Of a DNA stretch of 55,120 bases, positions 42,242-51,283 are shown piece after piece; within the stretch, counting starts at the first letter, position 1; each line of letters begins with the position of its first letter. The DNA comes from an uncultured Caryophanales bacterium. Lineage in GTDB: Bacteria > Bacillota_I > Bacilli_A > RFN20 > CAG-826. The stretch spans positions 1 to 55,120 of the forward strand of contig CAMYVX010000007.1 of NCBI GenBank assembly GCA_947302535.1, written 5' to 3'. The translations under genes were made by a program, and so were the position numbers. The notes under the pieces were generated by a model. It did no database searches and was not told where the DNA came from. It saw only the letters and a list, made by a program, of their open reading frames with translations.

Positions 42242-43045
42242 TTATTTTAAAGATTTAAGAAAATCTTCTTTATCTTTTTGATTATTAAAAGTTAGTGTTA
42301 CCTCGTTTCCTTTTATTCTTAATGAATACTTACTGATTTTATCGTCATCTTTCTTTTTAAAATTCTTAACGAGCCTTTCAAGTTCTCTTACAGAGATATT
42401 CTTTTCCTTAATAAGATTTACAAAGTAAACAATATCTTCTTCTTCAAGAGTAGATAAAGCACGAGCATGGCCAAAAGAGATATTCTCATCGGCTATATCG
42501 CGTAATACCCATTCAGGCATTTTAATTAAACGCATAATATTGGTAATCTGTGAACGAGATTGATTCATCATCTCCGCAATCTCTTTTTGACGGTATTTAA
42601 ACTTCTTTGCTAATCTATTTAAGATTAAAGATAACTCAATGATATTGCTTCCTTTTGTGTCTCTAAGTCTAGTCGCTAAGAACACAAGCATATCTTCTTC
42701 ATTAATATCGATAACGATGCAAGGTAAACAATCCCATTTAAGCTTTTTAGCCGCCATATAAACGATACGAGGATAAAGTACTTCGTAGCGATCTTCGTTG
42801 GCCATGATAAACAAAGGTGTATTTACACCTTTTTCAGATATATTAACCATAACTTCGGATAAGCGTTTGTCATTAATACGAGCTTTTTTTAAAACGTGGT
42901 TATCATCAATTTGATAGATGTGAATATATCCAGGAGCGGTGGAATTATATTGCTTGTCTAAAGAAGAGATTAAATCAGTATCCGAAAATCTCTTTAATAA
43001 AGTCGATAAAGATGAACGTAGAAGTTTGTCTTTATTATCTTTCAT
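42242..43045 (-). CDS. parB: ParB/Spo0J-family chromosome partitioning protein with altered N-terminal motifs
   Basis: 267 residues from the ATG at 43045; a TTG two codons upstream is rejected. The central helix-turn-helix is typical ([23 protein letters not shown]), and [15 protein letters not shown] follows as in ParB/Noc. In the N-terminal nucleotide-binding domain, the place of the GERRYRAA box reads YPRIVYMAA, and the place of the ENLQR box reads [10 protein letters not shown]. The expected arginines for CTP binding are therefore not recognisable. The C-terminal dimer region is short and lysine-rich. Gene order parA-parB and overlap with parA (11 nt) support ParB over Noc. Confidence 0.87.
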   Translation of the reverse strand: MKDNKDKLLRSSLSTLLKRFSDTDLISSLDKQYNSTAPGYIHIYQIDDNHVLKKARINDKRLSEVMVNISEKGVNTPLFIMANEDRYEVLYPRIVYMAAKKLKWDCLPCIVIDINEEDMLVFLATRLRDTKGSNIIELSLILNRLAKKFKYRQKEIAEMMNQSRSQITNIMRLIKMPEWVLRDIADENISFGHARALSTLEEEDIVYFVNLIKEKNISVRELERLVKNFKKKDDDKISKYSLRIKGNEVTLTFNNQKDKEDFLKSLK

Positions 43046-43799
43046 GATCAATAACTTCCTTAGCTAAAGCAAAATAAGCTAAGGCTCCTGCGCTTGTAGG
43101 ACGATATACAGTAACTGGTATACCACGGGCATTACTTTCAGGAACGGAAATATTTCTAGGAATTTGACAAAGGAAAGTGTTCTCCTTAAACAAGGAACGA
43201 ATCTGCATTGTAATTTCTGTCGCTAAACGACTCTTTGAGTCGTACATAGTCATAAGGAAACCTTCAATTTGTAATGTGGGATTATGACTTTGTTGAATAC
43301 GAGAAATAGAGGCTAATATCTGGGCAACTGCTTCCATAGCGAAATATTCGCATTGAACAGGAATTAATACTGAATTCGCGGCCACCAAAGAATTAACAGT
43401 AAGTAACCCTAAGCTAGGTGGGCAATCAATAATAATGTAATCAAACTCTTTAGTTATACTTAGCAAGGCATTCTTCAATAATAAGAAAGGCTCTTTTTGC
43501 CCAGAAACAAAGCTGTCAACAGAAGCAAGAAGTAACTTAGCAGGAAGTAACGACATATTCTTCACATTAGTTTTACGAATCACAGAGTTAATATCGGCTC
43601 CGCCGATTAAAACATCGAAAACGCTTTTGTTAATTAAAGTAATATCCACTCCCATACCTCGAGATGAATTACCTTGTGGATCTAAGTCCACTAATAAAAC
43701 GCGACGATTATAATGCGCTAAAGCTGCTGATAGATTTATCGCAGTTGTGGTTTTTCCAACCCCGCCTTTTTGATTAGCGATTGCAATAATTTTTCCCAT
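43035..43799 (-). CDS. parA: Chromosome partitioning ATPase ParA/Soj
   Basis: 254 residues. The deviant Walker [18 protein letters not shown] is at 11-27, followed by [16 protein letters not shown] (Walker A') and [16 protein letters not shown] (Walker B). It is a DNA-binding ATPase that moves ParB-parS complexes and, in Bacillus, controls DnaA. The SD GAGGAA lies inside a near-consensus parS site. It follows rsmG after 59 nt and overlaps parB by 11 nt. Confidence 0.96.
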   Translation of the reverse strand: MGKIIAIANQKGGVGKTTTAINLSAALAHYNRRVLLVDLDPQGNSSRGMGVDITLINKSVFDVLIGGADINSVIRKTNVKNMSLLPAKLLLASVDSFVSGQKEPFLLLKNALLSITKEFDYIIIDCPPSLGLLTVNSLVAANSVLIPVQCEYFAMEAVAQILASISRIQQSHNPTLQIEGFLMTMYDSKSRLATEITMQIRSLFKENTFLCQIPRNISVPESNARGIPVTVYRPTSAGALAYFALAKEVIDHER

Positions 43800-43805
43800 A
43801 TAGAA

Positions 43806-43821
43806 TGTTCCTCGTGAAACA
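43806..43821 (-). promoter_or_regulatory. Candidate parS site over the parA ribosome-binding site
   Basis: On the minus strand the 16-mer TGTTTCACGAGGAACA matches the bacterial parS palindrome TGTTTCACGTGAAACA at 14 of 16 positions. The left half is perfect. The two changes in the right half create the GAGGAA Shine-Dalgarno of parA. Confidence 0.75.
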
Positions 43822-43858
43822 TTTTACAACAAAAAGATAAAGACATAAAGAAAACTTC

Positions 43859-44557
43859 CTACAAAGGAAGCTCTTTAATCAATTTATATTCACGAGGATA
43901 CTTTTTATTTGTGGTCTTATTTTTCTTAATAAAGATTAAAAATCTTTGTTCTCCATTTGGAAGTGTATAAGAATCGACCTTATCTACTTCACAATCTAAT
44001 CTCTTAAATGCCTTGGAAGATTCCATAATTTCTTCTTCATATCCCGGACCTTTCAAAGCAATAAAATGGCCATTTACTTTTACTAAAGGAATAATAATTT
44101 CAAGTAAAACTCTTAAAGGAGCAACGGCACGGGCTAAAGCGTAATCGTATACTTCTTTATGTTTTGAAGCATAATTTTCAGCTCTATCACAAATCGTCTC
44201 AACTTTATATCCTTTTACTTCGCAATAATCCTTAAGATGATTAATCTTTTTAGAGGTGCTATCTAAAAGAGTCATCTTAATATCCTTATTTAATATATAT
44301 AAAACTAAGCCAGGGAAACCGGCTCCAGTTCCAACATCAATAACTTTTTTATTGCTTAAGTCAATTGAAGAAAGGACCAATCCGCTATCAAGGAGCATTT
44401 TTTCAATGAAGGAGTTCTCATCTTTTATCGCGGTAAGATTAAATGTTTCATTAACTTCTAAAGTCTTACGCATAAAAGAAAGTAGTTCCTCATAGGTCAA
44501 AGAAGAAATAGAAATATGATATTTAGCAAATAAATTAACGAACTCTTCTTTATTCAT
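43859..44557 (-). CDS. rsmG: 16S rRNA (guanine-N7)-methyltransferase RsmG
   Basis: 232 residues. The SAM-binding motif KVIDVGTGAGFPGLVL (about 70-85), TLLDSTSKKINHL and ARAVAPLRVLLE are the GidB family signatures. It methylates G527 of 16S rRNA. It overlaps mnmG by 8 nt, the usual gidA-gidB pairing, and precedes parA. Confidence 0.95.
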   Translation of the reverse strand: MNKEEFVNLFAKYHISISSLTYEELLSFMRKTLEVNETFNLTAIKDENSFIEKMLLDSGLVLSSIDLSNKKVIDVGTGAGFPGLVLYILNKDIKMTLLDSTSKKINHLKDYCEVKGYKVETICDRAENYASKHKEVYDYALARAVAPLRVLLEIIIPLVKVNGHFIALKGPGYEEEIMESSKAFKRLDCEVDKVDSYTLPNGEQRFLIFIKKNKTTNKKYPREYKLIKELPL

Positions 44558-46427
44558 GATTAAGGTGCTTTCTCACATTAAAAATCAATATACTAACATC
44601 GCTTGGATTAACCCCGGAAATACGTGAGGCCTGCCCAATAGTTAAAGGTCTAATCCTATTAAGTTTTTCACGAGCTTCAAGAGCCAATCCATTCATATTT
44701 AAATAATCAAAAGATTCGGGAATTTTCATTTCTTCAATCTTAATCATGTTCTCAGCTTCACGAATCTGTTTAACTATATAGCCCTCGTATTTGGATTTGA
44801 TTTCAATCTCTTCATTTGACTCCTCATCAAGCAAAATTCCAGCAATTTCGGGAATAAACTTTTGAATTTCACTAAATTTGATATAAGGACGCTTTAATAA
44901 ATCAATGGCTAAAACTCCACCTTTAAGATCATCATAACCCAAAGAATGAAGATAGTCTTTAACTCCTTTTTTGTTTCCAATATAAGTCTTTTCTAAAACC
45001 GACATGATAAATTCGATGTTTTTCTTTTTGATGATAAATTGTTCATATCTTTTGTTAGAAATTAAACCTATTTTATAACCTATTTCCGTTAATCTTAAGT
45101 CTGCGTTATCATGTCTCATCAATAAACGGAATTCCGCCCTTGAAGACATAAGTCTATATGGCTCCTCGGTGCCCTTAGTTACTAAGTCATCAATCATAAC
45201 GCCAATATAGGATTGATCTCTTCTTAAAATGAGAGGTTCTTTTCCTTCAATCTTCAAGCAAGCATTGATGCCGGCCAATAAACCTAAGCCTGCGGCTTCT
45301 TCGTATCCCGATGTTCCACATATTTGCCCAGCAATATATAGACCTGGCCATTTTTTAATCTCTAAAGTAGGACCATATTCTTCGGTAATAATTGCGTCAT
45401 ATTCAATCGCGTAAGCGTATTTTAAAAATACAGCATTTTCAAATCCAGGAAGTGACCTAACCATTTCTTCTTGAACTTCTACTGGCATTGATGTTGAAAA
45501 ACCTTGAACATAGATTGAATCGGTATCACGAGATTCAGGCTCCAAAAACAGTTGATGTCTTTCTTTATCAGCAAAATTAAGAATTTTGCTTTCGATAGAA
45601 GGACAATATCTAGGGCCTGTCCCCACAATACTTCCATTAAATACTGCTGATTCAGATAAATGTTCACGAATTATTTCGTGAGTTTTAGGAGTTGTATAAA
45701 TTAAATAGCAAGGAACTTGTTCTTCTACTGGAATAAACGTAGTTGTTTCATATGAAAAAGCAAGATGGCCTTTAGTACCTGGTTGAATGCTTGCCTTAGT
45801 GAAATCAATACTATCTCTTTTAATTCTTGGTGGAGTACCAGTTTTTAATCGATAGGTCTTAATACCCATAGAACGTAGGTAAGGAGATAGACCTAAAGAA
45901 GGTGGTTCTCCATCAGGACCCTCTTCTTTAACAACTTTTCCACGGAATATTTTACTTTCCATATATGTTCCGGTTGTTAAAATGACAGCTTTAGAAAGGT
46001 ATTCATTCCCTTTTTTAGTTTTAACGCCAAAAACATGTTTATCATCATGAAGTAGGGAAATAACCATATCTTCAACAACATCAAGATTCTCAGTTTTTAA
46101 AACAATTGACTTAATATATGCAGGGTATTCGATCTTATCTTGTTGGGCTCTTAAACATTGAACACCTGGACCTTTTCCGGTATTAAGCATCTTCATTTGT
46201 AGATAATGATGATCTGCAAACTTACCCATCATACCACCAAGGGCGTCAATTTCACGAACGACAATGCCTTTAGCAGATCCCCCAATAGAAGGATTGCAGG
46301 GCATATTACCAACGAGATTAATATTTAACGTAATTAAAAGAGTAGAGTGTCCTTTGTGAGCACTAGCAAAAGCGGCTTCTAAGCCTGCATGACCACCACC
46401 AACAACAATGACATCATATTCTTTCAT
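44550..46427 (-). CDS. mnmG: tRNA uridine-5-carboxymethylaminomethyl modification enzyme MnmG (GidA)
   Basis: 625 residues. FAD-binding VVGGGHAGLEAAFASA at the start, CNPSIGGSAKG and GTGPRYCPSIE with the catalytic cysteines, and the C-terminal helical tRNA/MnmE-binding domain ending GVNPSDVSILIFNVRKHL. With MnmE (not in this window) it modifies wobble U34. Its ATG shares the last base of the sufB stop (TAATG), so it is coupled to the SUF operon. Confidence 0.97.
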   Translation of the reverse strand: MKEYDVIVVGGGHAGLEAAFASAHKGHSTLLITLNINLVGNMPCNPSIGGSAKGIVVREIDALGGMMGKFADHHYLQMKMLNTGKGPGVQCLRAQQDKIEYPAYIKSIVLKTENLDVVEDMVISLLHDDKHVFGVKTKKGNEYLSKAVILTTGTYMESKIFRGKVVKEEGPDGEPPSLGLSPYLRSMGIKTYRLKTGTPPRIKRDSIDFTKASIQPGTKGHLAFSYETTTFIPVEEQVPCYLIYTTPKTHEIIREHLSESAVFNGSIVGTGPRYCPSIESKILNFADKERHQLFLEPESRDTDSIYVQGFSTSMPVEVQEEMVRSLPGFENAVFLKYAYAIEYDAIITEEYGPTLEIKKWPGLYIAGQICGTSGYEEAAGLGLLAGINACLKIEGKEPLILRRDQSYIGVMIDDLVTKGTEEPYRLMSSRAEFRLLMRHDNADLRLTEIGYKIGLISNKRYEQFIIKKKNIEFIMSVLEKTYIGNKKGVKDYLHSLGYDDLKGGVLAIDLLKRPYIKFSEIQKFIPEIAGILLDEESNEEIEIKSKYEGYIVKQIREAENMIKIEEMKIPESFDYLNMNGLALEAREKLNRIRPLTIGQASRISGVNPSDVSILIFNVRKHLNHE

Positions 46428-47827
46428 TAACCAACACTACCTTCCATATCCATTTTGATAAGTTGATTTAATTCTACAGCATATTCCATAGGAAGTTCTT
46501 TAGAGAATGGCTCAATAAAGCCCATAACAATCATTTGGGTTGCCTCTTTTTCAGATATTCCACGACTCATTAAATAGAATAATTGTTCTTCACTAATCTT
46601 ACTTACTGTAGCTTCATGTTCAATATAAGAAGAATTATTTCTTACTTCGTTATTTGGAATAGTATCACTTCGTGATATATCATCAAGAATTAAAGTGTCG
46701 CATTCGACATGGCTGCGACAATTCTTGGCAGCATGATGGTGTCTTACTGTTCCTCTATAATTAGCAATACCACCATTTTTAACAATTGATTTAGATATAA
46801 TTGTGCTAGTTGTATTATTTGCCTCATGAATCATACGAGCACCAGCATCTTGAATCTGATCCTTGCCCGCAACAGCAATAGAGATACAAGTTCCTTTTGC
46901 GCCTTCTCCTTTTAAAATGCAGGCTGGGTATTTCATATTGACCATACTACCGATATTACCGTCAATCCATTCCATTTGTGCATCTTCAAAACAAACAGCG
47001 CGTTTTGTTACTAAATTAACAATATTTGTTGACCAGTTTTGAACTGTTGAATAGCGGCATTTGCCACCCTTTAAAACAATAATTTCCACGACTGCAGCAT
47101 GTAATGATTCTTTAGAATAAGTTGGAGCGGTACATCCTTCAACATAATGAACATCAGCACCCTCATCCACAATGATTAAAGTTCTTTCAAATTGCCCTGA
47201 TTTTTCATTATTTATACGGAAATAACTTTGTAATGGCTTTTCTAAATGAACGCCTTTAGGAACATAAATAAAACTTCCACCAGACCAAACCGCGCCATTT
47301 AAAGCAGAAAACTTATTATCAGCAACAGGTATCACACTACCAAAATATTTCTTAAATAAGTCAGGACAAAATTTTAAGGCAGAGTCAGTAGAAAGAAAGA
47401 TAACGCCTTTCTCCTCAACTTCTTTAAGCATGTTATGGTAAACAACTTCAGATTCATATTGAGTTGAAACACCAGCTAAATATTTTTGTTCAGCTTCAGG
47501 GATACCAAGTTTATTAAATGTATTTTTAATTGTTTCAGGAACATCATTCCAAGATTGGGCTTCTTTAGAGCTTGGACGAGTAAAATAAGTATAAGAATCA
47601 AAATCTAAAGAGGTTAAATCTGGACCAAACTTAGGTAAGGGTAAAGCCTTAAAAGCTTTGAGTGCCTTTAAACGATATTCAAGCATCCATTCAGGCTCGT
47701 TTTTAAGAGCGGATATTGTCCTTACAACTTCTTCATTTAAACCTTTTCCGGTATTAATGATAGATATATCTTTATCCTTAAAGCCATATTTATAATCTTC
47801 TTGAAATTTTATATCTTCCTTGGCCAT
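46427..47827 (-). CDS. sufB: Fe-S cluster assembly protein SufB
   Basis: 466 residues. The SufBD beta-helix core ([23 protein letters not shown], then [16 protein letters not shown]) and the C-terminal [20 protein letters not shown] are characteristic. Part of the SufBCD scaffold where clusters form. It starts one base after sufU and shares base 46427 with mnmG. Confidence 0.97.
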   Translation of the reverse strand: MAKEDIKFQEDYKYGFKDKDISIINTGKGLNEEVVRTISALKNEPEWMLEYRLKALKAFKALPLPKFGPDLTSLDFDSYTYFTRPSSKEAQSWNDVPETIKNTFNKLGIPEAEQKYLAGVSTQYESEVVYHNMLKEVEEKGVIFLSTDSALKFCPDLFKKYFGSVIPVADNKFSALNGAVWSGGSFIYVPKGVHLEKPLQSYFRINNEKSGQFERTLIIVDEGADVHYVEGCTAPTYSKESLHAAVVEIIVLKGGKCRYSTVQNWSTNIVNLVTKRAVCFEDAQMEWIDGNIGSMVNMKYPACILKGEGAKGTCISIAVAGKDQIQDAGARMIHEANNTTSTIISKSIVKNGGIANYRGTVRHHHAAKNCRSHVECDTLILDDISRSDTIPNNEVRNNSSYIEHEATVSKISEEQLFYLMSRGISEKEATQMIVMGFIEPFSKELPMEYAVELNQLIKMDMEGSVG

Positions 47828-47828
47828 A

Positions 47829-48260
47829 TTATTTACCTTTCAGGATCATTTCAGCGGCATTAAAGCCAATAGTTGCGCATCTAATTCTCGCAGCTTGTTT
47901 GCTTGTATTAATAAAGGCTAATGCTTCATCTAAAACTTCAGCATCGAATTCTTCTTCATGAACCATTTTTTGATATTGTTCAATAATATAAAGCGCTTCT
48001 TTAATGCTCTTTCCTTTAAATAAATCACACATAATATCGGTAGAGGCTGTCGAGATTGTACAACCAATTCCATCGAAGCAAGCATCTTCAACTACACCGT
48101 TTTTAACAAGCAAAAAAATGTCTAAATCGTCGATACAATTGTCAGAATGCATATGAATTTTAACAAATTGGTCATTTAGCGGTTGATGTTTATTGTTAGG
48201 ATTTGAGTAATGATCCATGATGATTGCTCTCATCATATTGTTATCAAGAGAAATAGGCAT
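47829..48260 (-). CDS. sufU: SufU-type sulfur-transfer/scaffold protein
   Basis: 143 residues from the ATG at 48260, which has the strong SD GGAGGTGA; the frame extends six codons further into suf[21 protein letters not shown] is the SufU/IscU N-terminal block. Three cysteines are placed as in SufU: NCIDDL (a C-x-D, where Bacillus reads CGD), DGIGCTIS, and RCATIGF. In Bacillus SufU is a Zn-dependent sulfurtransferase that relays sulfur from SufS. It overlaps sufS by 17 nt. Confidence 0.93.
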   Translation of the reverse strand: MPISLDNNMMRAIIMDHYSNPNNKHQPLNDQFVKIHMHSDNCIDDLDIFLLVKNGVVEDACFDGIGCTISTASTDIMCDLFKGKSIKEALYIIEQYQKMVHEEEFDAEVLDEALAFINTSKQAARIRCATIGFNAAEMILKGK

Positions 48261-49479
48261 CGAGAATGTCACCTCCATTAATCAATGCATCCACAAATGC
48301 ATCAACTTCTTCTTTTGTTGTATATAAATAAAAGGACGCGCGACAAGTAGATGGAACACCTAAAAATTCAGGCAACATCTTTGCACAGTGTAAACCGGAA
48401 CGAATAGCAATCCCTTTATGATTAAATAGTGTTGCTTCGTCTTGAGAAAAGACTCCTTCAATATTAAAAGTTATAATCCCACCGCGAGCATGAGCATTAT
48501 AAATATAAATGTTTTTATATCCTTTTAATCTTTTTAATGCGTATTCTTGTAATTCAACTTCATGAGCATGAATATTGTCCATACCTAAGTCCATTAAAAA
48601 CTCAACTGCAGCTTTAAAACCATAAATACCACTGAGGTTTAAAGTTCCTCCTTCAAACTTGCTGGGTGGGTTAAGATATTCTATAGTGGCATCTTTATGG
48701 AACGTCACGTTCATACCACCACCAAGTGAGAAAGAATCCATCCTATCGAGAAGGTCATATTTACCAATTAAACAGCCAATACCTGTTGGCCCGCACATCT
48801 TATGGGCGGAAAAAGTTAAAAAGTCAATGTCTAAATCTTTGAAATCAATCTTGCTGTGTGGGACTGATTGAGCTCCATCCACCACCATTACTGCTCCAAA
48901 TTGATGGGCGATTTTGGCAAATTCTTTAATATCAACAGTGTACCCTAAGACGTTACTAACATGGGCAACTGAAACAATTTTAGTCTTTGAAGAAAGTGCT
49001 TTTTTAAGGTTTTGAACCGTAATTTGCCCATATTTATTCAAGGGAATATAAGAAACTTTGGCCTTAGTTAATTGAGCTACTTTAAACCAAGGAAGTAGAT
49101 TTGAAGCATGTTCTTCAATAGAAAGAAGAATTTCATCCCCTTCCTTAAGAAACTTCAAAGCGTAACCATACGCCAAAAGATTTAAAGCTTGAGTATCGCC
49201 ACTCGTGAAAACAACTTCGCGTGAATCACAGTTTAAAAATTTAGCAATAGTATCACGAGTCTTTTGAACCATCATATCAGCGTCATACGCTAAATCATAA
49301 TCTCCTCTATGAGAGTTTGAATTATGTTCTTCATAATAAGAAGAGCATGCATCTATAACTGATCTAGGTTTAAAAGTGGTTGATGCATTGTCAAGGAATA
49401 CAAGAGGTTTACCTTGCATTGTTTTATCTTTTCTAAGCATAGGGAACAGTTCCCTGATTTTATAAACATCGTAGGCCAT
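48244..49479 (-). CDS. sufS: Cysteine desulfurase SufS
   Basis: 411 residues, PLP class V fold. FLDNASTTFKPRSVID at the start, LTFSAHKMCGPTGIGCLIG with the PLP lysine, and IRSGLHCAKMLPEFLG with the catalytic cysteine loop. It takes sulfur from cysteine for cluster assembly. It follows sufD by one base and overlaps sufU. Confidence 0.96.
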   Translation of the reverse strand: MAYDVYKIRELFPMLRKDKTMQGKPLVFLDNASTTFKPRSVIDACSSYYEEHNSNSHRGDYDLAYDADMMVQKTRDTIAKFLNCDSREVVFTSGDTQALNLLAYGYALKFLKEGDEILLSIEEHASNLLPWFKVAQLTKAKVSYIPLNKYGQITVQNLKKALSSKTKIVSVAHVSNVLGYTVDIKEFAKIAHQFGAVMVVDGAQSVPHSKIDFKDLDIDFLTFSAHKMCGPTGIGCLIGKYDLLDRMDSFSLGGGMNVTFHKDATIEYLNPPSKFEGGTLNLSGIYGFKAAVEFLMDLGMDNIHAHEVELQEYALKRLKGYKNIYIYNAHARGGIITFNIEGVFSQDEATLFNHKGIAIRSGLHCAKMLPEFLGVPSTCRASFYLYTTKEEVDAFVDALINGGDILDAYFS

Positions 49480-49480
49480 A

Positions 49481-50275
49481 TTACATTTTTCCTTCGATTA
49501 AATTCTCAATTTCATTTTTGATATTATTATCATTAAAACCAATTAATATTGGTTTAAGATAGCCAAAAGTAATTAATTCTTTAGCTTGAGCTTCATTAAG
49601 GCCACGAGAAGTTAAATAGAATAAATGTTCATCATTGATCTTACCCACTACAGCAGAGTGCGAGGCCAATAGATCATTCTCGTCTATCTTAAGAATGGGC
49701 TTAGCAACAGCAATGCTATCTTCATCAAACACCATTATTTTAGCGTTTTGATAAGTTTCACTCTTCTTATTTCCTTTATATATAGAGGATGTGCCAGAGA
49801 ATACAAGTCTAGCTTTATCTTTACAAACACCATAATTATCACTTCGAGCAAATGTTAAGGGGTGATTATGATTAATAAAAATAGAGAATTCTTTATCATC
49901 TTCTTTTGCGGATAAAGAGGATAAATGCCAATCACAACTTGCTCGTTCTTCATTTAAATCAACAGTAACCTTAACTTTATTATTCCCAAAAGAGAAATCT
50001 GCGAAAAATAAAGAAATATGAGAGTTTCGACCAACTTTTGCGTTTATTTCTACATTATTAATATTATTTTTAGCTAGCACCGCTAAAGATAAATTCGAGT
50101 CTTTTTCTAATTCAATATCAACAACTTTATCATTTGCAACATCCAATAAAAGTAGGTCAATATTTTCACCAGAAAAAATCTTGATTTCATTTCTCTTTTT
50201 GTCTTTTATAGAGAGATGGGTCAAAACTCGTTCTTTATTTCTATTTATGTTTCTACTTTCAAAAGCTATCGACAT
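49481..50275 (-). CDS. sufD: Fe-S cluster assembly protein SufD
   Basis: 264 residues from the ATG at 50275, one base after the sufC stop; longer in-frame starts lie within sufC and are not favoured. It has the SufBD beta-helix repeats and a C-terminal VVGKINDEHLFYLTSRGLNE block like SufB. It is shorter than Bacillus SufD (about 437), mainly at the N-terminus. It forms SufBC2D with SufB and SufC. Confidence 0.88.
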   Translation of the reverse strand: MSIAFESRNINRNKERVLTHLSIKDKKRNEIKIFSGENIDLLLLDVANDKVVDIELEKDSNLSLAVLAKNNINNVEINAKVGRNSHISLFFADFSFGNNKVKVTVDLNEERASCDWHLSSLSAKEDDKEFSIFINHNHPLTFARSDNYGVCKDKARLVFSGTSSIYKGNKKSETYQNAKIMVFDEDSIAVAKPILKIDENDLLASHSAVVGKINDEHLFYLTSRGLNEAQAKELITFGYLKPILIGFNDNNIKNEIENLIEGKM

Positions 50276-50276
50276 T

Positions 50277-51095
50277 TTACTTAATACTTTCTTTAACTGC
50301 ACAACTTCCAATAGAGACTTTATTCATATACGTCTCTTCTTTTTCAATATTTATTCCAAGCTCGCTTCTAATAAACTCATATCCGTTTTCATCGATGCGT
50401 TTAATTAAGGAACTATCACCTTCTAAAACGATACGACCATTAATCATCACTACAGCACGAGATGGATGAATGAGATCAAACAAACGAGCATAATGAGAAA
50501 TAACGAGGAATCCTTTCGATTCACCTTTGACTTTATTGATGACATCGCTCACTACTTGAATAGCGTCGACATCTAAACCTGAATCAATTTCATCAAGTAA
50601 AACAAATTCAGGATTTAAAAGAAGCATTTGTAAAATTTCATTTCTTTTCTTTTCTCCACCAGAAAAACCTTCATTTAAATTTCTAGTAGCCAAATCAAAA
50701 GGAACCTTAACTTCCTTAGTCGCGGAATCCAATGTTTTATAGAATTGATAAGTAGATACTTTCTTTTCGCTTCTAGTATTAATCGCCGCTCTTAAAAAGT
50801 CAGCATTATTAACTCCTGGTACTTCTGGAGGATTTTGCATAGCTAGAAATAGACCTAATCTCGCTCTTTCATCAATGGACAAAGATAAGACATCTATATC
50901 ATTATAATAAATACTACCTTCGGTAACTTTGTATTTCGGATGTCCCATCAATACATTTAATAGAGTGGATTTGCCATGCCCATTAGGACCTAGTAAAGCA
51001 ACCACTTCACCTGTTTCAAAAGATAGATTAATTCCTTTAAGAATTTCTTTTCCTTCGACTTCGGCGTGTAAATCATTAATCTTAATTAGTGCCAT
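50277..51095 (-). CDS. sufC: Fe-S assembly ATPase SufC
   Basis: 272 residues from the ATG at 51095, supported by an AAGGTAG-type ribosome-binding site and the promoter at 51122. Walker A GPNGHGKST, signature FSGGEKKRNEIL and Walker B FVLLDEIDSGLDVDA are the SufC forms. Energises the SufBCD scaffold. First gene of sufCDSUB, a conserved Bacillota order, with translational coupling throughout. Confidence 0.97.
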   Translation of the reverse strand: MALIKINDLHAEVEGKEILKGINLSFETGEVVALLGPNGHGKSTLLNVLMGHPKYKVTEGSIYYNDIDVLSLSIDERARLGLFLAMQNPPEVPGVNNADFLRAAINTRSEKKVSTYQFYKTLDSATKEVKVPFDLATRNLNEGFSGGEKKRNEILQMLLLNPEFVLLDEIDSGLDVDAIQVVSDVINKVKGESKGFLVISHYARLFDLIHPSRAVVMINGRIVLEGDSSLIKRIDENGYEFIRSELGINIEKEETYMNKVSIGSCAVKESIK

Positions 51096-51121
51096 AGTGT
51101 CTACCTTCTCAAATCTCAATT

Positions 51122-51150
51122 ATTTTAAATGCCCCTTTATGCATAATCAA
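51122..51150 (-). promoter_or_regulatory. suf operon promoter
   Basis: TTGATT (51145-51150) and TAAAAT (51122-51127) on the minus strand are 17 bp apart, with a predicted leader of about 20 nt. Confidence 0.7.
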
Positions 51151-51170
51151 TTGATATGATAATTTTTTAA

Positions 51171-51228
51171 AATGCTACATAGGCTTGCTCGCCCTCGTGG
51201 ACACTTCCGTGCGAAAAATAGTTGCATT
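51171..51228. other. GC-rich foldable intergenic element of unknown function
   Basis: AATGCTAC (51171-51178) pairs with GTTGCATT (51221-51228) with one mismatch, enclosing a core (51181-51212) that is about 66 percent GC, while the flanks are roughly a quarter GC. Shorter pairings (TCGC/GCGA, GGA/TCC, GGC/GCC) occur inside. It lies between the divergent suf and prsA-like promoters; its right arm overlaps the -35 box of the latter. I do not recognise it as a known riboswitch, ribozyme, 6S or SRP RNA. No convincing ORF. Confidence 0.5.
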
Positions 51229-51250
51229 AAATTTCAATAATATTTAGAAT
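51222..51250 (+). promoter_or_regulatory. Promoter of the PrsA-like lipoprotein operon
   Basis: TTGCAT (51222-51227) and TAGAAT (51245-51250) are 17 bp apart. AAGGAGAG precedes the ATG at 51284. Confidence 0.75.
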
Positions 51251-51283
51251 ATTAACGCTGTATTTCAAAAAAGGAGAGTAAAC

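Noticed and set aside
47829-48260. Loss of the SufU metal site
   Set aside because: The first motif differs (CID for CGD), but the Cys and Asp ligands and the other two cysteines are kept.
51171-51228. T-box, 6S, SRP RNA or pistol-like ribozyme
   Set aside because: None of the required core motifs was found; a short AATAGTTGC similarity to pistol is not supported by the rest of the fold.
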